DNA of 64,000 nt from Cryptomeria japonica. Taxonomy: Eukaryota; Streptophyta; Pinopsida; Cupressales; Cupressaceae. Below the pieces are notes generated by a model. The model did no database searches and was not told the DNA's origin. It worked only from the letters and a program-made list of their open reading frames with translations. A program made the position numbers and the translations under genes. Each line of letters starts with the position of its first letter. Position 1 is the first letter of the stretch. The stretch lies in assembly GCF_030272615.1 (NCBI RefSeq), contig NC_081406.1:114111783-114175782 (forward strand), written 5' to 3'. Below are positions 1 to 11,457 of the stretch, one piece after another.

Positions 1-3000
1 GTACATCTATGATAGATCCAACCATCCCTCTAGGGGGGAAATGTGAGTCATCCCTCATCAAGAATCCCTTTCACCTAGAAATAGGAGGAAGGATTGCATT
101 CTTGTTTTTTCCTTTTCTTGTTCTAGAAGATGTTATATTTGTCTAAGAAAACTCCTCTTGGGGGTAGATGTCTTTTGAACAAAGATCTCTTCTCCTCCAA
201 GGATCACCTTTACACTTACATCAAGATATCTCTTTTTAACTATCTTTATCCTTGCTTGAAGAGTATTCCCTCTCTTGCTTGGATTTATGACATTGTTGCA
301 TGAAAGATATCTTCTTTGTGATGAAAGTAGGTATCCTTGTTCTTATTTCATTAAGATATCAACATCAGTATATGTTGACATCTTAAGGGGGGGCACCCAC
401 ACTGCTCCTTTGTACCATACTTCTCTCATGCATTGAACAATGAGACATTCTTGGAACCATAGGGAAACATCTTAGAGAAAGATGTCATCACCTTTTGTAC
501 AGTGGGTCATTCTCAGAACTAGAGCACTGTCTCTTAGAGTGAGATGTCTTCACTTCTTCTTTTCTTGTACAATGGGAAATTCTTGGAACCAGAGGGAAAC
601 CTCTTAGAGAAAGATGTCGTCACTTTTCTCTTGTATAGTGGGTCATTCTCAGAATTAGGGCATGGTCTCTTAGAGTGAGATGACACCACTTTTCTCTTAT
701 GTGGGGTGATTATTCTCGAAACCAGAGCATGTTTGATGAGGAGGTAGAGTAGAAGTTGGTCTTCTTTGAGGTTGGTGGGCTTTTGTTCTCAATGTGCTTC
801 CCAAATCAATCCCTAGGCACAAATGGGATTCTTCTAAACCTTTCTCCTATCTCCTCCTCTCTATTCAACACTTCTTACACCCTATTGTATTGTACATCAC
901 TCCTCCTTACCTTCCATGCTAAGGCATTCAAATCTGAAATGAGGTCCTCTTGTGTATCACCAAAAATGAACAAGTTTGGTTGTCCAACTGGCTGAATCTC
1001 CTCTCTTCCAAGAATGGGCAACTGTTGGAGAACCATGGTTTACCTAATCTTGTTTGCACCTTTAAGGATTTCAATCATATTCATGTGTTGATTGAGCATC
1101 TGGACAGGTCTGCAAGGTCTGATGACTGTCCCTCACCTTTCAAGAGTGAAAATATCCAAGTTGGGTGCAAAGAGCGTTGTTCTACTCAAGGCAACTTCTA
1201 GGTTCAAATGGTCATTTTGATCAATGACTTAATGTAATGTTGTAGAGATTTTATTAGGGTGTCTCAAGGCTTAACTCATCAATTTTTATGATTTGAAACA
1301 ATCATTTACTTCTCCTTCCTTACTGATTTCATGAAATTGTCAATTTGACCCCAAAAAGGCTACTAGAATTAGCCCTAGTTTTTAATGAAAATTGTTCACC
1401 CTGCTCAATCTGCTAAACTTCATGGAAAACCCTTGGAGATGTGGTCAATTGATGATGAAGACTCAAGGATTTTTTCTATGGAAAGTATTGTACAAACTGT
1501 TTGAGGACTATCCCACAAAATAGGCATTTTTCAAGGGTTTTTGAAGGTTTTAGTGAGGGTTTGCAAATTAAGAGTCTTTTCCATGATATTAGACCCAATT
1601 TAAATGTTCAAAACTTGCTATGACATCTACCAAACACTCCCAAGGATTCAAAATATTGTCATTATGTCAAACAAATGCCATACTGCTGCCCTTACACAGA
1701 AATAACAGTCTAGAGGACTGAGACAACAATGTTTTTAATGTTTTGCATACATTTTCAACATTTGTAAACCAAATACAATGAAGGTATGTCAAATAAAGAT
1801 GCAACAATGACTTGACATAAGTTGGAACACCCTGCAAAGCAAATAAGGAAAGGATTCTTGATGACTATTGTTCATTCACCCGCCATCACTGCACTTTGAC
1901 AGTCTTAAAACTGATACAACTTTCTTCCTTTATTTTGATCTGCTTCTTCACTCTGTCCTTGGCCTGCAAAAAGGTGTTAATGGCAAGGTAAAACAATACA
2001 TATGTCCTCTTCAAGGATCTTATAAGTTTGAACACTCAAAAGATGCCACAAAGCATGACAGCATTCTAAGACTGTGACAGAGGATACACTTTTCTAGGAT
2101 CCTTATTTAGGTCCTTTACAACCAAATTGTGTACCTTGTCTTCTTAGCATTGAAGACATTTAAAAATACATTCCCATGATGCATAAAAAAGGAATCCATC
2201 ATTCCATACTATCTTCTAGGAAGGTTGGCAATGAGGTTTTAACAATGAAACAGTGACACACTGTCTTACAGCCTGTTTACACCTTTTCTTCTTGCATCCA
2301 ACCAAGTCATGAGAGAGACAAGGATGGTAAAATTCAATTATGACTCTTTCCAACTTAATTCTTCTTCAACATTTCAAAGTACAGTGCTATGAACAGCAAA
2401 GTACCATTCACACAACTTTAAGAATACCCAAGCCAAGTTGTTCACTTCACATACTTGCCATGGGCTTACAAACACTTGTGCATTGCTAGAAAAGGAAAAT
2501 AGATGTATGAAACAGTATGTACAAAGGATCCAACAAATTTCCTCAAAGCCATGGATGAAGAGACTTTGAAGAAATTAGTTGGACCATGAATGATCTTCCA
2601 TTGGAACCACAAAACAATGCCTTTCTCAAGAGCACCCCAAACAAAACTTGTTCCAAATCACTACTCAAACATCAAATGAGATCACACCAATTAAAAATAG
2701 GAGTAGTATAGATTCATGAAGCCATGGTACGGACTGTACTCTCAAAAGTGCAGGAAACTAGTTAAAACTCACAAAAACAAGAGCAAATCAAGTATTTCTT
2801 TTACTTTTCCAACATGAACCACACATAAAATGATGGGAACATGGTTTTTATACATGTTCCAACTTATTGAAGCCTTTGTGTGGATAGGTACAGGCTGGAA
2901 CTAACCAAAACTACCAAAAATCACTTTTTTGCACTTTTTGACAACTTTTTGACAACTTTTGACAACTTTTGTTGCTCAAAAAGTTGCATTTTGACTCCCG

Positions 3001-3404
3001 GTGACTTGGCACTCAAACCAATGACTCAAAATCATTAGAAACACTAAATAAAAATGATCCAATGCCTTTCAAGGCTTTACAACATCAAAAATTCAAAAAT
3101 GCTCATTTGGACCCAAAATTGACAGTTTTTGGTCCACTGAGCAAAAAAAAAAAAATCTTGGAAACTCTTAAACAAAAATGAGTTCCAAACCTTATTACAC
3201 CACAAAAAAAACCTATTGAACCTACTAGAAGCATAAAATAAACACACATGCTTAATTTGCAACAAAATGCTATACCTGCTAGGATTTGAGCATTCAGGTG
3301 CTCAGGTGGTCCTACACCAATGGTATCTTAGAGTGAGATATCACACATTTTTTGACACTTGTACTATACATTCTATATAGTTTTTAGCATAATTGAGCAT
3401 AGAC
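1..3404. other. Anonymous repeat-like flank, no recognisable gene
   Basis: I find no convincing gene in this stretch. The open frames here (for example 950-1201 and 1868-2077) are short, show no known motif and lie in AT-rich sequence. Short G-runs (about 386-395) and T-rich patches resemble non-coding parts of LTR elements. Short words such as GGATCACCT occur both here and just after 48850, so the two stretches may be the two sides of one older element that C split. A short direct repeat of the word TTTTGACAAC occurs near 2940-2970. Confidence 0.4.
471..735. repeat. Four alternating ~66-bp tandem units
   Basis: The word CTTAGAG recurs at 471, 533, 603 and 669, a spacing of 62-70 bases. Units one and three continue as GAGAAAGATGTC; units two and four continue as GAGTGAGAT. 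The basic repeat is therefore a dimer of about 133 bp present twice. A fifth, isolated relative (ATCTTAGAGTGAGATATCAC) lies near 3327, just before element C. No function is evident. Confidence 0.6.
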
Positions 3405-3460
3405 TATTGGTATTATGGATATGTTGCATTGGTTTTGTCATTGATGTCAACACTTATCAA
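3405..3460 (+). repeat. Element C 5' LTR, first fragment
   Basis: The first 56 bp of C's 5' LTR, interrupted at ATCAA (3456-3460) by element B. The same stretch, with the words GTTGCATTGG and GATGTCAACACTTATC, recurs in C's 3' LTR at 40387-40420, where no B insertion is present. Confidence 0.8.
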
Positions 3461-4249
3461 TATTGGCATTGCACACTCCAATGAGAATTGTAGGTGATTA
3501 AAGGTATTGTCATTGGTGGCAACCTTGCAATATTATGGCACTAGCACTGGCAGACTCTACACTGGCAGATAGTTCACTGACAGCGACAATAATGTTTACC
3601 GACATCCTAGACGACAAGATTTTTATTATTGCATATTGTATTTAATTGTAATATCTTTTTGTAAGCCAACATGGCATATTGTAATAAGACTCATATATAA
3701 TTATGAGATCTTCTAGATCATTTTGATATAGATACACATAGAGGATAGATATGATGGATATGTAGACGGAATATTAAGGCAGATTTTGTAGAAGGGTTTA
3801 TGGTTATTGTATGAGCTTAAACTGGTACTGAACCTAGCATAGCAAATGCTTTTTGTAGTAGTACAATATATTGGATTCTCATAATCTATTTTTGTAAGTC
3901 AGTGAGACTTCCTTTTGTAATTGAGGAGTGAGCTCTAGGCAGTTGGCCTTATTGCATGTGCAGGCACATCATTGTAAGTAATATCAATTCATTGGCTAGT
4001 GAGTGAATATTGTGGGTCACAAATACCATTGAGGTTTTTCCCACATTGGGTTTCCTTGCCAAAAATATTGTGTTATGGTGTGCTTTCTATGTTGGATTTA
4101 TTGTTCATATTTACTGCATTAATTCTTGTTTATCGGTACATTGTTTTGGAATGCAAATTATTTAATAAGGTCATAAATTCTGTATACCAGTTAGATACTG
4201 ATTCACCCCCCCCCTCTCAGTATCTTTGGGACTATCATCAATCCTAGCA
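3461..4249 (+). repeat. Element B 5' LTR
   Basis: 789 bp, beginning TATTGGCATT and ending ATCCTAGCA. Near its end it has the C-run motif followed by CTCTCAG (about 4205-4220), as in C, E, G and H. It lacks the 196-bp internal duplication seen in its 3' partner. It also holds the motif GGTTTTTCCC then GGGTTTCC (about 4033-4053), shared with the other Sirevirus-like LTRs here. Confidence 0.85.
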
Positions 4250-4263
4250 ATTGGTATCAGAGC
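4250..4263 (+). other. Element B primer-binding site
   Basis: ATTGGTATCAGAGC directly follows the LTR. TGGTATCAGAGC is the usual initiator-Met tRNA primer site of plant copia elements. Confidence 0.85.
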
Positions 4264-4320
4264 TTGGTCCTGTATTTTCAAAAGCCTAATAGCTTGAGGG
4301 AGATTTTGACACCAGTGCAG

Positions 4321-5432
4321 ATGGAAAACTTGAGAAAGCAATTGGAATCAACTCTTGGAGAGTATGATGCAGAAAAGGTGAAGAATATCAAACTTGAAGA
4401 TGATATGAAGACTTCTCAGGAATTCATTTAGGGACTTCAAGAAAATCTCACTATTGCTAGAAACAAAAGAAGAGAACTTCATGAGAATATGCAGAGTGGT
4501 ATGATGAAAAGGAAACTCTCAATGACCTTGTGAACAAGTTGAGACAAGAAAACAGTGCTATGAGGAATGAGATGCAAGATATGACTATGAGGTTTTGTAA
4601 AGACATTGAAGACATGAAGAAGAATGAAGATGACTTGACTAGGAGACTCAATGATGCTACAACTGAAAATCTAAGACTAAGTCATGAAAATGATATGTTA
4701 AAGACATATTTGATTCACATAGAACATGATAAGACATAACTTATGAGACATAAAGAAATTTTGGAAAATGAATTGGCTACTGCAAATCAGCACAAAGAGA
4801 AATTCAAGAAAAGTTCATAATAACTTCATAATATGTTGAAAAGTTAGAGACCTAATGGAGATACTAATGGACTTGGATTTGAAGTTGGTGAAAGCTCTGG
4901 TACTACAAACAATAATGATCACAGTAAACTGGTAAGACAACCTAATGCTTACAAATTTAATGGGAAATTATTTAACTGTAACAAGTATGGTCATAAAGCA
5001 AATCAGTGTAGATGTAGAAACAATTAGAACATTAATGCACCCACCGGTCAATGTTCCAAATGCAATAAAATTGGTCATAATTTAGAAAGTTGCAGAATGA
5101 ATGTAAGATGTTATGTTTGTGGAAGATTTGGGCACCTATCTAATCAATGCAGAACACATACCGACATAGGATATGGAAAGGCTATTTAGAAGAACAATGT
5201 GACTTGTTATGCTTGTAACAAGATTGGACATATTGCAAAATTTTGTAGAAGTAAGGCATCACTGGAAAATAACAAAGGACCCAGTTTGAAAGGCAAAGAG
5301 AAGGTAGATGAGGTAAAGAAAGAATTTTCAAAATAGTGGATTACAAAGAGAGATCAGAATGTTGATGAGAATATTCCTTCACTGGTAGAACAGAGTATTA
5401 CTCCACCGGCAGGAGATTCTTCATCTAAATGA
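4321..5432 (+). pseudogene. Element B ORF1: coiled-coil and zinc-knuckle gag-like protein
   Basis: Begins with ATG at 4321. The first part (to about 4800) is rich in Glu, Lys, Leu and Asn with heptad-like spacing and looks like a long coiled coil. The second part holds zinc knuckles: CSKCNKIGHNLESC (about 5049), CYVCGRFGHLSNQC (about 5110) and CYACNKIGHIAKFC (about 5200) fit C-x2-C-x4-H-x4-C. A fourth, first in order (about 4971), has lost its leading Cys. Zinc knuckles bind RNA in retroelement nucleocapsids, so a gag-like role is likely, but no typical copia gag domain is visible. It is broken by a frameshift near 4500 and by several TAG/TAA stops (about 4429, 4737, 4818, 5026, 5187, 5335). 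Either a divergent gag or an accessory RNA-binding protein. Confidence 0.7.
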
Positions 5433-5584
5433 GAAGTAACCTTTTGGGGGTATGGCAACAGGTTGAAAATCATGCAAGTTTACCCTTGGTTGATGGAGAG
5501 AAGATGAACTTCTTCTTTATCGGTAGATGTGTTAAGTTTCACTTAACCGACAGGCACTTATTGTGGTTGTTGAAGGAAAAGACA

Positions 5585-5593
5585 TTATAAATA
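5585..5593 (+). promoter_or_regulatory. Possible internal TATA box upstream of ORF2
   Basis: TTATAAATA lies in the spacer between ORF1 and ORF2 of element B, followed by a pyrimidine-rich stretch. Before the solo LTR (5641-6698) landed, it would have been about 150 bases upstream of the ORF2 ATG. This spacing is compatible with a separate ORF2 promoter. The call rests on one motif only. Confidence 0.25.
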
Positions 5594-5640
5594 AGTGTTT
5601 TTCCCTCTTTTTCATTCATTGAGCATTCAAACTTTCTAAA

Positions 5641-6698
5641 TGTTAGGTCCTGGAGACAACTGAGAGGGGGGAGTGAATCAGTTGTCTAATAAATTCAAAT
5701 CAAAAACTTATTAACCAACTTAATACTTAATACCAGTAAACCAGTTTAGTATACCGATAGACAGTGTTAATAGTAAATTGCTATATCGGTAAGAATTAAT
5801 TCATGAAACATAAACACAAAGTCATCCACAAAACATGACACCAATATTTGTACGTGGAAACCCTGTAAGGAGAAAAACCACAGCGGGAAACCTTACCCAC
5901 AATCAGATGATACTACTGTAGATAGTAAGTGTACAAAAAGGGGTTCTACACATGCAAAAAGGCCAACAGCCTAGAGCTCACTGCTCAATCACAGATGGGA
6001 GTCACACTGACTACAGCTGGATGGTTAAATCCAATAAGAATGTACTGTACAAAATCACATCTTCATATGTTGAATTCAGTACCGGTGTAATGCTGATATG
6101 CTTTTACAAAAACCTAACTTCACCTTCAAATGATGTCTTCATGTATGCCTCTGCTTTATCTCGCATATACCTTCACTTGAATCTTTTTTGCATTTCACAC
6201 TTGATCTTACAAATAAGATCTTATATTTATACCATACCCTAAGACCAATTTTAGTAGGTCGGCTCTACAAGATATTACAATAAAAACATTTTACAAATAA
6301 TATAATATCTGATGCAATAATCGATTAATCATGTCGGCTTAATGCATTTACAATGATAATAAATCATCTCCATAGCGTGCCATGTTGATTTGGAAAAGAT
6401 AAACCTATCGGTGTAACCCTAGATAACCTGGACTTATTTGTTGGTAAAAGAAAATATGCAAATATGAATATACCAATGATTATTACTTCAAAATAAAGTA
6501 TTTACATGATGTCTTCGATATTACCAAGTGTCTTCCATGTCATTCCAGGTACCAGTGAACATTATATCCTACCGGTTAATCATATACCAGTAACTGTTAC
6601 ACAGATCACTGCTTGCCGGTGAATGTTGCTGGATCTCCAAAGTAGGTGTATTTAGTAGGTGTTGACATCAATGAAAAAACCATACCAAAATACCAACA
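5641..6698 (-). repeat. Solo LTR, E family, minus strand
   Basis: 1058 bp, running TGTTAGG to CAACA on the plus strand; it is the reverse complement of an E-type LTR. It is flanked by an exact duplication CTAAA (5636-5640 and 6699-6703). No internal sequence remains, so it arose by LTR-LTR recombination of a full element. It sits between ORF1 and ORF2 of element B and separates the candidate TATA box from the ORF2 start. Confidence 0.9.
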
Positions 6699-6797
6699 CT
6701 AAAAGCATAAAAAACCTGAGTGAAGGCATCCTTAGCGAGAAGTGAAGCAAGATATTTCAAGCATCCAAACCTAAAAGGCAGATTAAGGTATTTATCA

Positions 6798-9700
6798 ATG
6801 GCTTCCTCCTTTGCTCTTGAATCCATTGCAAACCCTACTGTTATTGAAGTGGTTAAATGCCCTAGGCTAGTTTTTAAGATTATCCCCGAAGTAGTGAAGC
6901 AGGATGATACCCTAAGTGCTTTTTCAAAAATCCCTAAAGGAGTTGCATATGCAGAATATCCTCGAATATACATACATTGCCATATTGAGGAATTAGGTGT
7001 TGAGGAAATCATGAAAATGTATAAGAATGTCATTTGTGATGAAAATGGTGTTAGGTCCCAGAGACAACTAAGAGGGGGGTTGAATCAGTTGTCAAATAAA
7101 TTTAAGCAAAAAGCAACTTAAATAACTTTAATGCTTTATACTGGTAAACCAGTCTTTTATGCCGGTAGATAGTTATATCAGTTAATAGCAATACCGGTAA
7201 GGATTAATGCATGAAACAAAAAGAACAAAGTCATCCGCAACACATAACACCAAAAATTGTACGTGGAAACCCTATAAAGGGGAAAACCATGGTGGGAAAC
7301 CTTACCCATAATCAGATGATACTACTGTAGATAGTAAGTGTATACAAATTAGGTCTGCACATGCAGAAAGGCCAAGCGCCCAGAGCTCACTGCTCAATCA
7401 CAAATAGGAGTCACACTGACTACAATTGGATGGTTAAATCCAATAAGAATGTACTGCTTAACTTAGCATCTTTCTATGCTGGATTCAGTATTGGTATAGT
7501 TCTGATTGTCTTCACAGAAACCCTCCTTCAATCTTCAAATGATGTCTGCATGTATAGCTCTACTTATTCTTGCATATACCTTCACAAAACTCCTTTTTCG
7601 CATTCCACTTTCGATCTTACAAATAAGACCTTGCATTTATATCATAACCTAAGACCAATTTTAGTAGGTTGGCTCTAAAGGATAATACAATAAAATCAAT
7701 TTACAAATAAATTAATGCTCGATGCAATAACCGATTCAACATGTCGGCTTAATGTATTTACAACAATAACAGGTCATCTCCATAGCATACCATGCTAATC
7801 TGGAAAAGATAAGCCTGCCGGTGTATAACCTGGACCTATTTGTCGGTAATAGCAAATATGCAAATACAAATATGCCAATAAAAAAATCTTCAAGACAAAG
7901 TGTCCAAACAATGTCTTCGACATAACCATGTGTTTTCCATGTCATTCTAAGTGCCGGTGAACATTATATCCTGTCGGTGTGCCAAATATTGGTGACTGTG
8001 TATGAGTTATTTGCTTGCCAGTGAATGTTGTTGATTCTCCAAAGTGCCAGAGTTGATAGTGTTTAGTAGGTGTTGACATCAATGACAAAACCATACCAAA
8101 ATACCAACAAATGGAATTGTAAAACTTGAACATAAGGTTATTGAAACCCTAGGTTTTGTGGAAATCCTTGACATCCTAGAATTTCCTAAGGAAATTGTGA
8201 GGATTGTGCTTAGTAGAGTTCATGGAGAATTCTTTTGGCTGGACTCCATTCATAAAATCACTAGGGAAGCAGTTAGGGCAGTGACTGGCTTACCTTCCAC
8301 TGGTAGCAAGCCAGATAAGACCAAGAAAGTTTCAAACAACATAGTGATGACTTTAACTGGTGTAACCTATGACAGCAGATCCCTGAGAGTTAATGATGCG
8401 AAAGATGACAATGTTAGATTCATTTGCATGATACTAATATATAAAACCACACATGCTAACCGACTGAACTCAGTTTCTAGAATATGTATCAAAAATGCAT
8501 ATGATATGGTTATCAATGATGCTAAGATAGATGTATGTGAGTGGTTGAAAGATGAGTTGATTGATAATCTGAAGAAAATTAAAGGAGATAAGAAAGGTAC
8601 TTTCAGATTTGGCAATCTTCTTGTATGCTTAATGCTATATCTTACTAAGGAAGTTCCCGGTATAGGAAAGAAGGACTTTGGTTATGACATACCAATAGGT
8701 AAACAAATATTGGATATCTTCACCGACATGAGGACAGATAAGTACAACAATATCACAAAATATTTCCTAGCCTTTAAAGAAAGAATGAAAACAAGAGAAA
8801 GGTTGCCACAAAGTATTATTGACAAATATCAGAAAGAAATTTGTTTTGTGATCAAGAAAGATGAGATTTGGATGGAGGTAGTTCTTCCTAGAATTGTTTG
8901 GGTGACATAGATGTGATATAAGGCTGATGTGAACATAATTGAAACATATGCCAAAGCCCTACTTGAAGCCCCCAGAGAACCAGAAGAAAACGTCTTTGGA
9001 AATGCTAAGACAATAGATACTGGTGTTCAAACACTTAAACAGAGGAAGAAAAGATAGAAATATATTAGGAGTGCAACTAAGCAGGTGAAATAAATTAAGG
9101 AAAACATAATGAATATCACCGGTATCAAGGAAAGTGATTTGGAAGGGTTACAACCGAAAGCTCATCTCTCACTAGTTGGTACATCATCAGAGAGTGAAAT
9201 CCCTGTAGAGTTTAAAAGGGTAGATAGGAAGAGAAAACCTTCACTGGTACCCTCTCCTACACATAAAAAGGAAATAAAGAAACAACAAACAGTGAGGCCC
9301 CCAGCTAAAATGATGACACCTAGAAAGAAAAAGGAAAAATAGGTTATTCCTCCTCTTGACAACCTATTGAATGAAATAACAGATGATGGAAACTTATCAA
9401 ATGTAAGTAAATTGTATGATACTTTTACTAATGAGGAGAAAGAAAGCATAGAAAATAGTATCATCTTACACCTAGACATCTATAAGAAAGTCTTGATAGA
9501 GGTTGTAGATGATTTGTTAGACAAGAAAATCAAGATTGAGAAACTACTAGTTGTTCACCCTATGAAATCAATTGAGGAAATAGATGAGTTGATTAGTGAA
9601 GCTAACAAGACAGTCTTTTCTAGTGGTCACCGACATGTAAGTCTAATGGCTGATAGGGTTAATGAAATCTTTGAAGAGATAGCTGATAAAGGACATTTTC

Positions 9701-11255
9701 TTTGTAGAGAAGGAAAAACAACAAGAGCTCAAAAGACCTAAAACATTCAAGGTATACCAAAAGGATGGGGACAAAGGAAAAGGCAAGGTAGGTGGACTAC
9801 CCAATATAAAAGTGATAGACAATTTTCCACCACCTTCTGTTACTCCACCGGTTCAGACAGATGCAACACTGGCTACTGAAGATGTGGAGACTCCACATGA
9901 GGATACAAATCCTATCTAAAATTTTGTACACAATGAACATAGACACTCAGAAGGTCAATATTGTAGTTGATAAAGAAAACATTGAGGTAAACAAAGATGT
10001 GGCTACTGAGCCACCAGATAACAATATTGAGATTGGGATTTAGGCAAAACAAATTGAACAATCAGTTGATCCCTTTGTTAGTGGCATGGATACTTACAAT
10101 ACTGTTGATGCAAATATTGAAAAAATGGCTGTAGAAAATATAGAGAAACCTACTGAGACATCGATAGTGGAAAGTGAAAAGGTATATATAGAGAAACCAG
10201 TAGTGGATACCACTGAGAAATCATCAGAAAAACTGGCAGAAGAGAGCATAGTGAAATAGGTTGAGAAACAAGCAGAGAAACAAGTTGATCTTTAGGTACA
10301 TACAAAGACAGTGCCACCGGCATCTACTAAGAAGCCTAAACCTTTGCTAGTTGAAATGTAGAGACAAACTAACCTACCAGAGGTTGAGACAAGAAAAGTT
10401 GTTACTACCGCTGATAGCATAGAGATTGTGAAGGTAGTTGGACAGTCATCTAGTACTTCTATGACTGAATTCAGACCAACTAATGTAACTGAGGTACTAT
10501 TAGATTCAATTAAGAAAATTACAGATTGCAATGCATTGGCCTATAAGGCTATAGATGATACCATTCCTATTCTTAAATTGATAAAACCCAAGTGCAATGT
10601 AGATCATAAGGAATCTTTGAGTCAGTTAGACACATTGTCTAAGTACATAACCAATAATATACTGACTGTGGAACAAATAAATGAGGAGACATTTAAGGAG
10701 AAAATGGATAGAGAAAAGGAGAAATTCTTTGTTGAAACAATAAAGAAGTGCACAGAACACATTGATACCCTTTTACCGATACTTAGCACTGCAATAATGG
10801 AGTTCAAGGAACTTTACAGAGACACGTGCAAGACAAACCTTCTAATAGTGGATATTGATAAGGAAATCAACAAATTGCAGAAAGAAATTGATGATATAGC
10901 TAACAATATCATTGGTTTATCTGAACCAATATCAGTTATAGAGCAATAAATTGCTGGATTTGAAGAGAAACTTTAAAATTAGGAGAAGGAGAAGGAAAGA
11001 ATAAAAGCCAAAGAAAAAGAGCTAAAATGTAGACTTAGTCCTAAATTGGATAACCTCATCTCTTTAAGGAAAGAGATCTCTGAAGCACTTATACAAGGAC
11101 AAAAGACACCAGAAGAGAAAATGCATCACCTAATTGGTGCCATTCAGAGAACAGAGGCAGCATTGAAAGACAATAATAGGTTTACTCAGAGCCTAAATTT
11201 GGTGTTAGCAGACTTATTTCAGATGGTAACAAACCAGTTACAAGGTTCTAGCTGA
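6798..11255 (+). pseudogene. Element B ORF2: long unrecognised protein, split by a solo LTR
   Basis: I do not recognise this family. ATG at 6798 is in good plant context (AATGGC) and opens MASSFALESIANP. The frame runs to 7048, is interrupted by a solo LTR (7049-8109), and resumes at 8115; removing the LTR and one AATGG copy restores the frame without a stop. It then continues through isolated stops (8908, 8914, about 9055, 9094, 9340), two frameshifts (about 9715 and between 9900 and 9950) and further stops to TGA at 11253-11255. Total length is about 1,130 codons without the insert. The first half is globular-looking, with a segment FFWLDSIHKITREAVRAVTG near 8240. The middle is acidic and Pro/Lys-rich; the last third (10428-11255) is Lys/Glu-rich and probably coiled coil. 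There is no RT, IN, PR or obvious membrane segment. It could be an envelope-position accessory protein as found in some Sireviruses, or a captured host gene. Confidence 0.6.
7049..8109 (-). repeat. Second solo LTR, E family, minus strand, inside ORF2
   Basis: 1061 bp, TGTTAGG to CAACA on the plus strand, flanked by an exact AATGG duplication (7044-7048 and 8110-8114). It belongs to the same family and lies in the same orientation as the solo LTR 350 bp upstream, but the two have different target duplications and are separate insertions. It splits the ORF2 reading frame cleanly. Confidence 0.9.
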
Positions 11256-11300
11256 TAACTGCACTCATTTGACAGATTTTGACAACCTTTTTCATTGATG

Positions 11301-11457
11301 TCAAAGGGGGATTAGTAGTACTGAGAAAAATAACTTACAAAAGAGATCATCTGCTCAGGGGGAGTGTAGAGTTTTGGTAAGATTTTTGGACTTCAATTTT
11401 TGGATACAATTTTGAATTTTTCTCATGAGTATTGCCGTCAATGCCAAAGGGGGAGAT
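11301..11457 (+). other. Element B iterated polypurine tracts
   Basis: Three purine tracts precede the 3' LTR: TCAAAGGGGGATT at 11301, CTCAGGGGGAGTG at about 11354, and GCCAAAGGGGGAGATT ending at 11458. The last abuts the LTR and would prime plus-strand synthesis. Repeated copies of this motif before the 3' LTR are a described hallmark of Sireviruses. Confidence 0.75.

Noticed and set aside
6668-7033. Minus-strand frame of 121 codons
   Set aside because: Shadow of ORF2 of element B, which is supported by frame continuity across the solo LTR.
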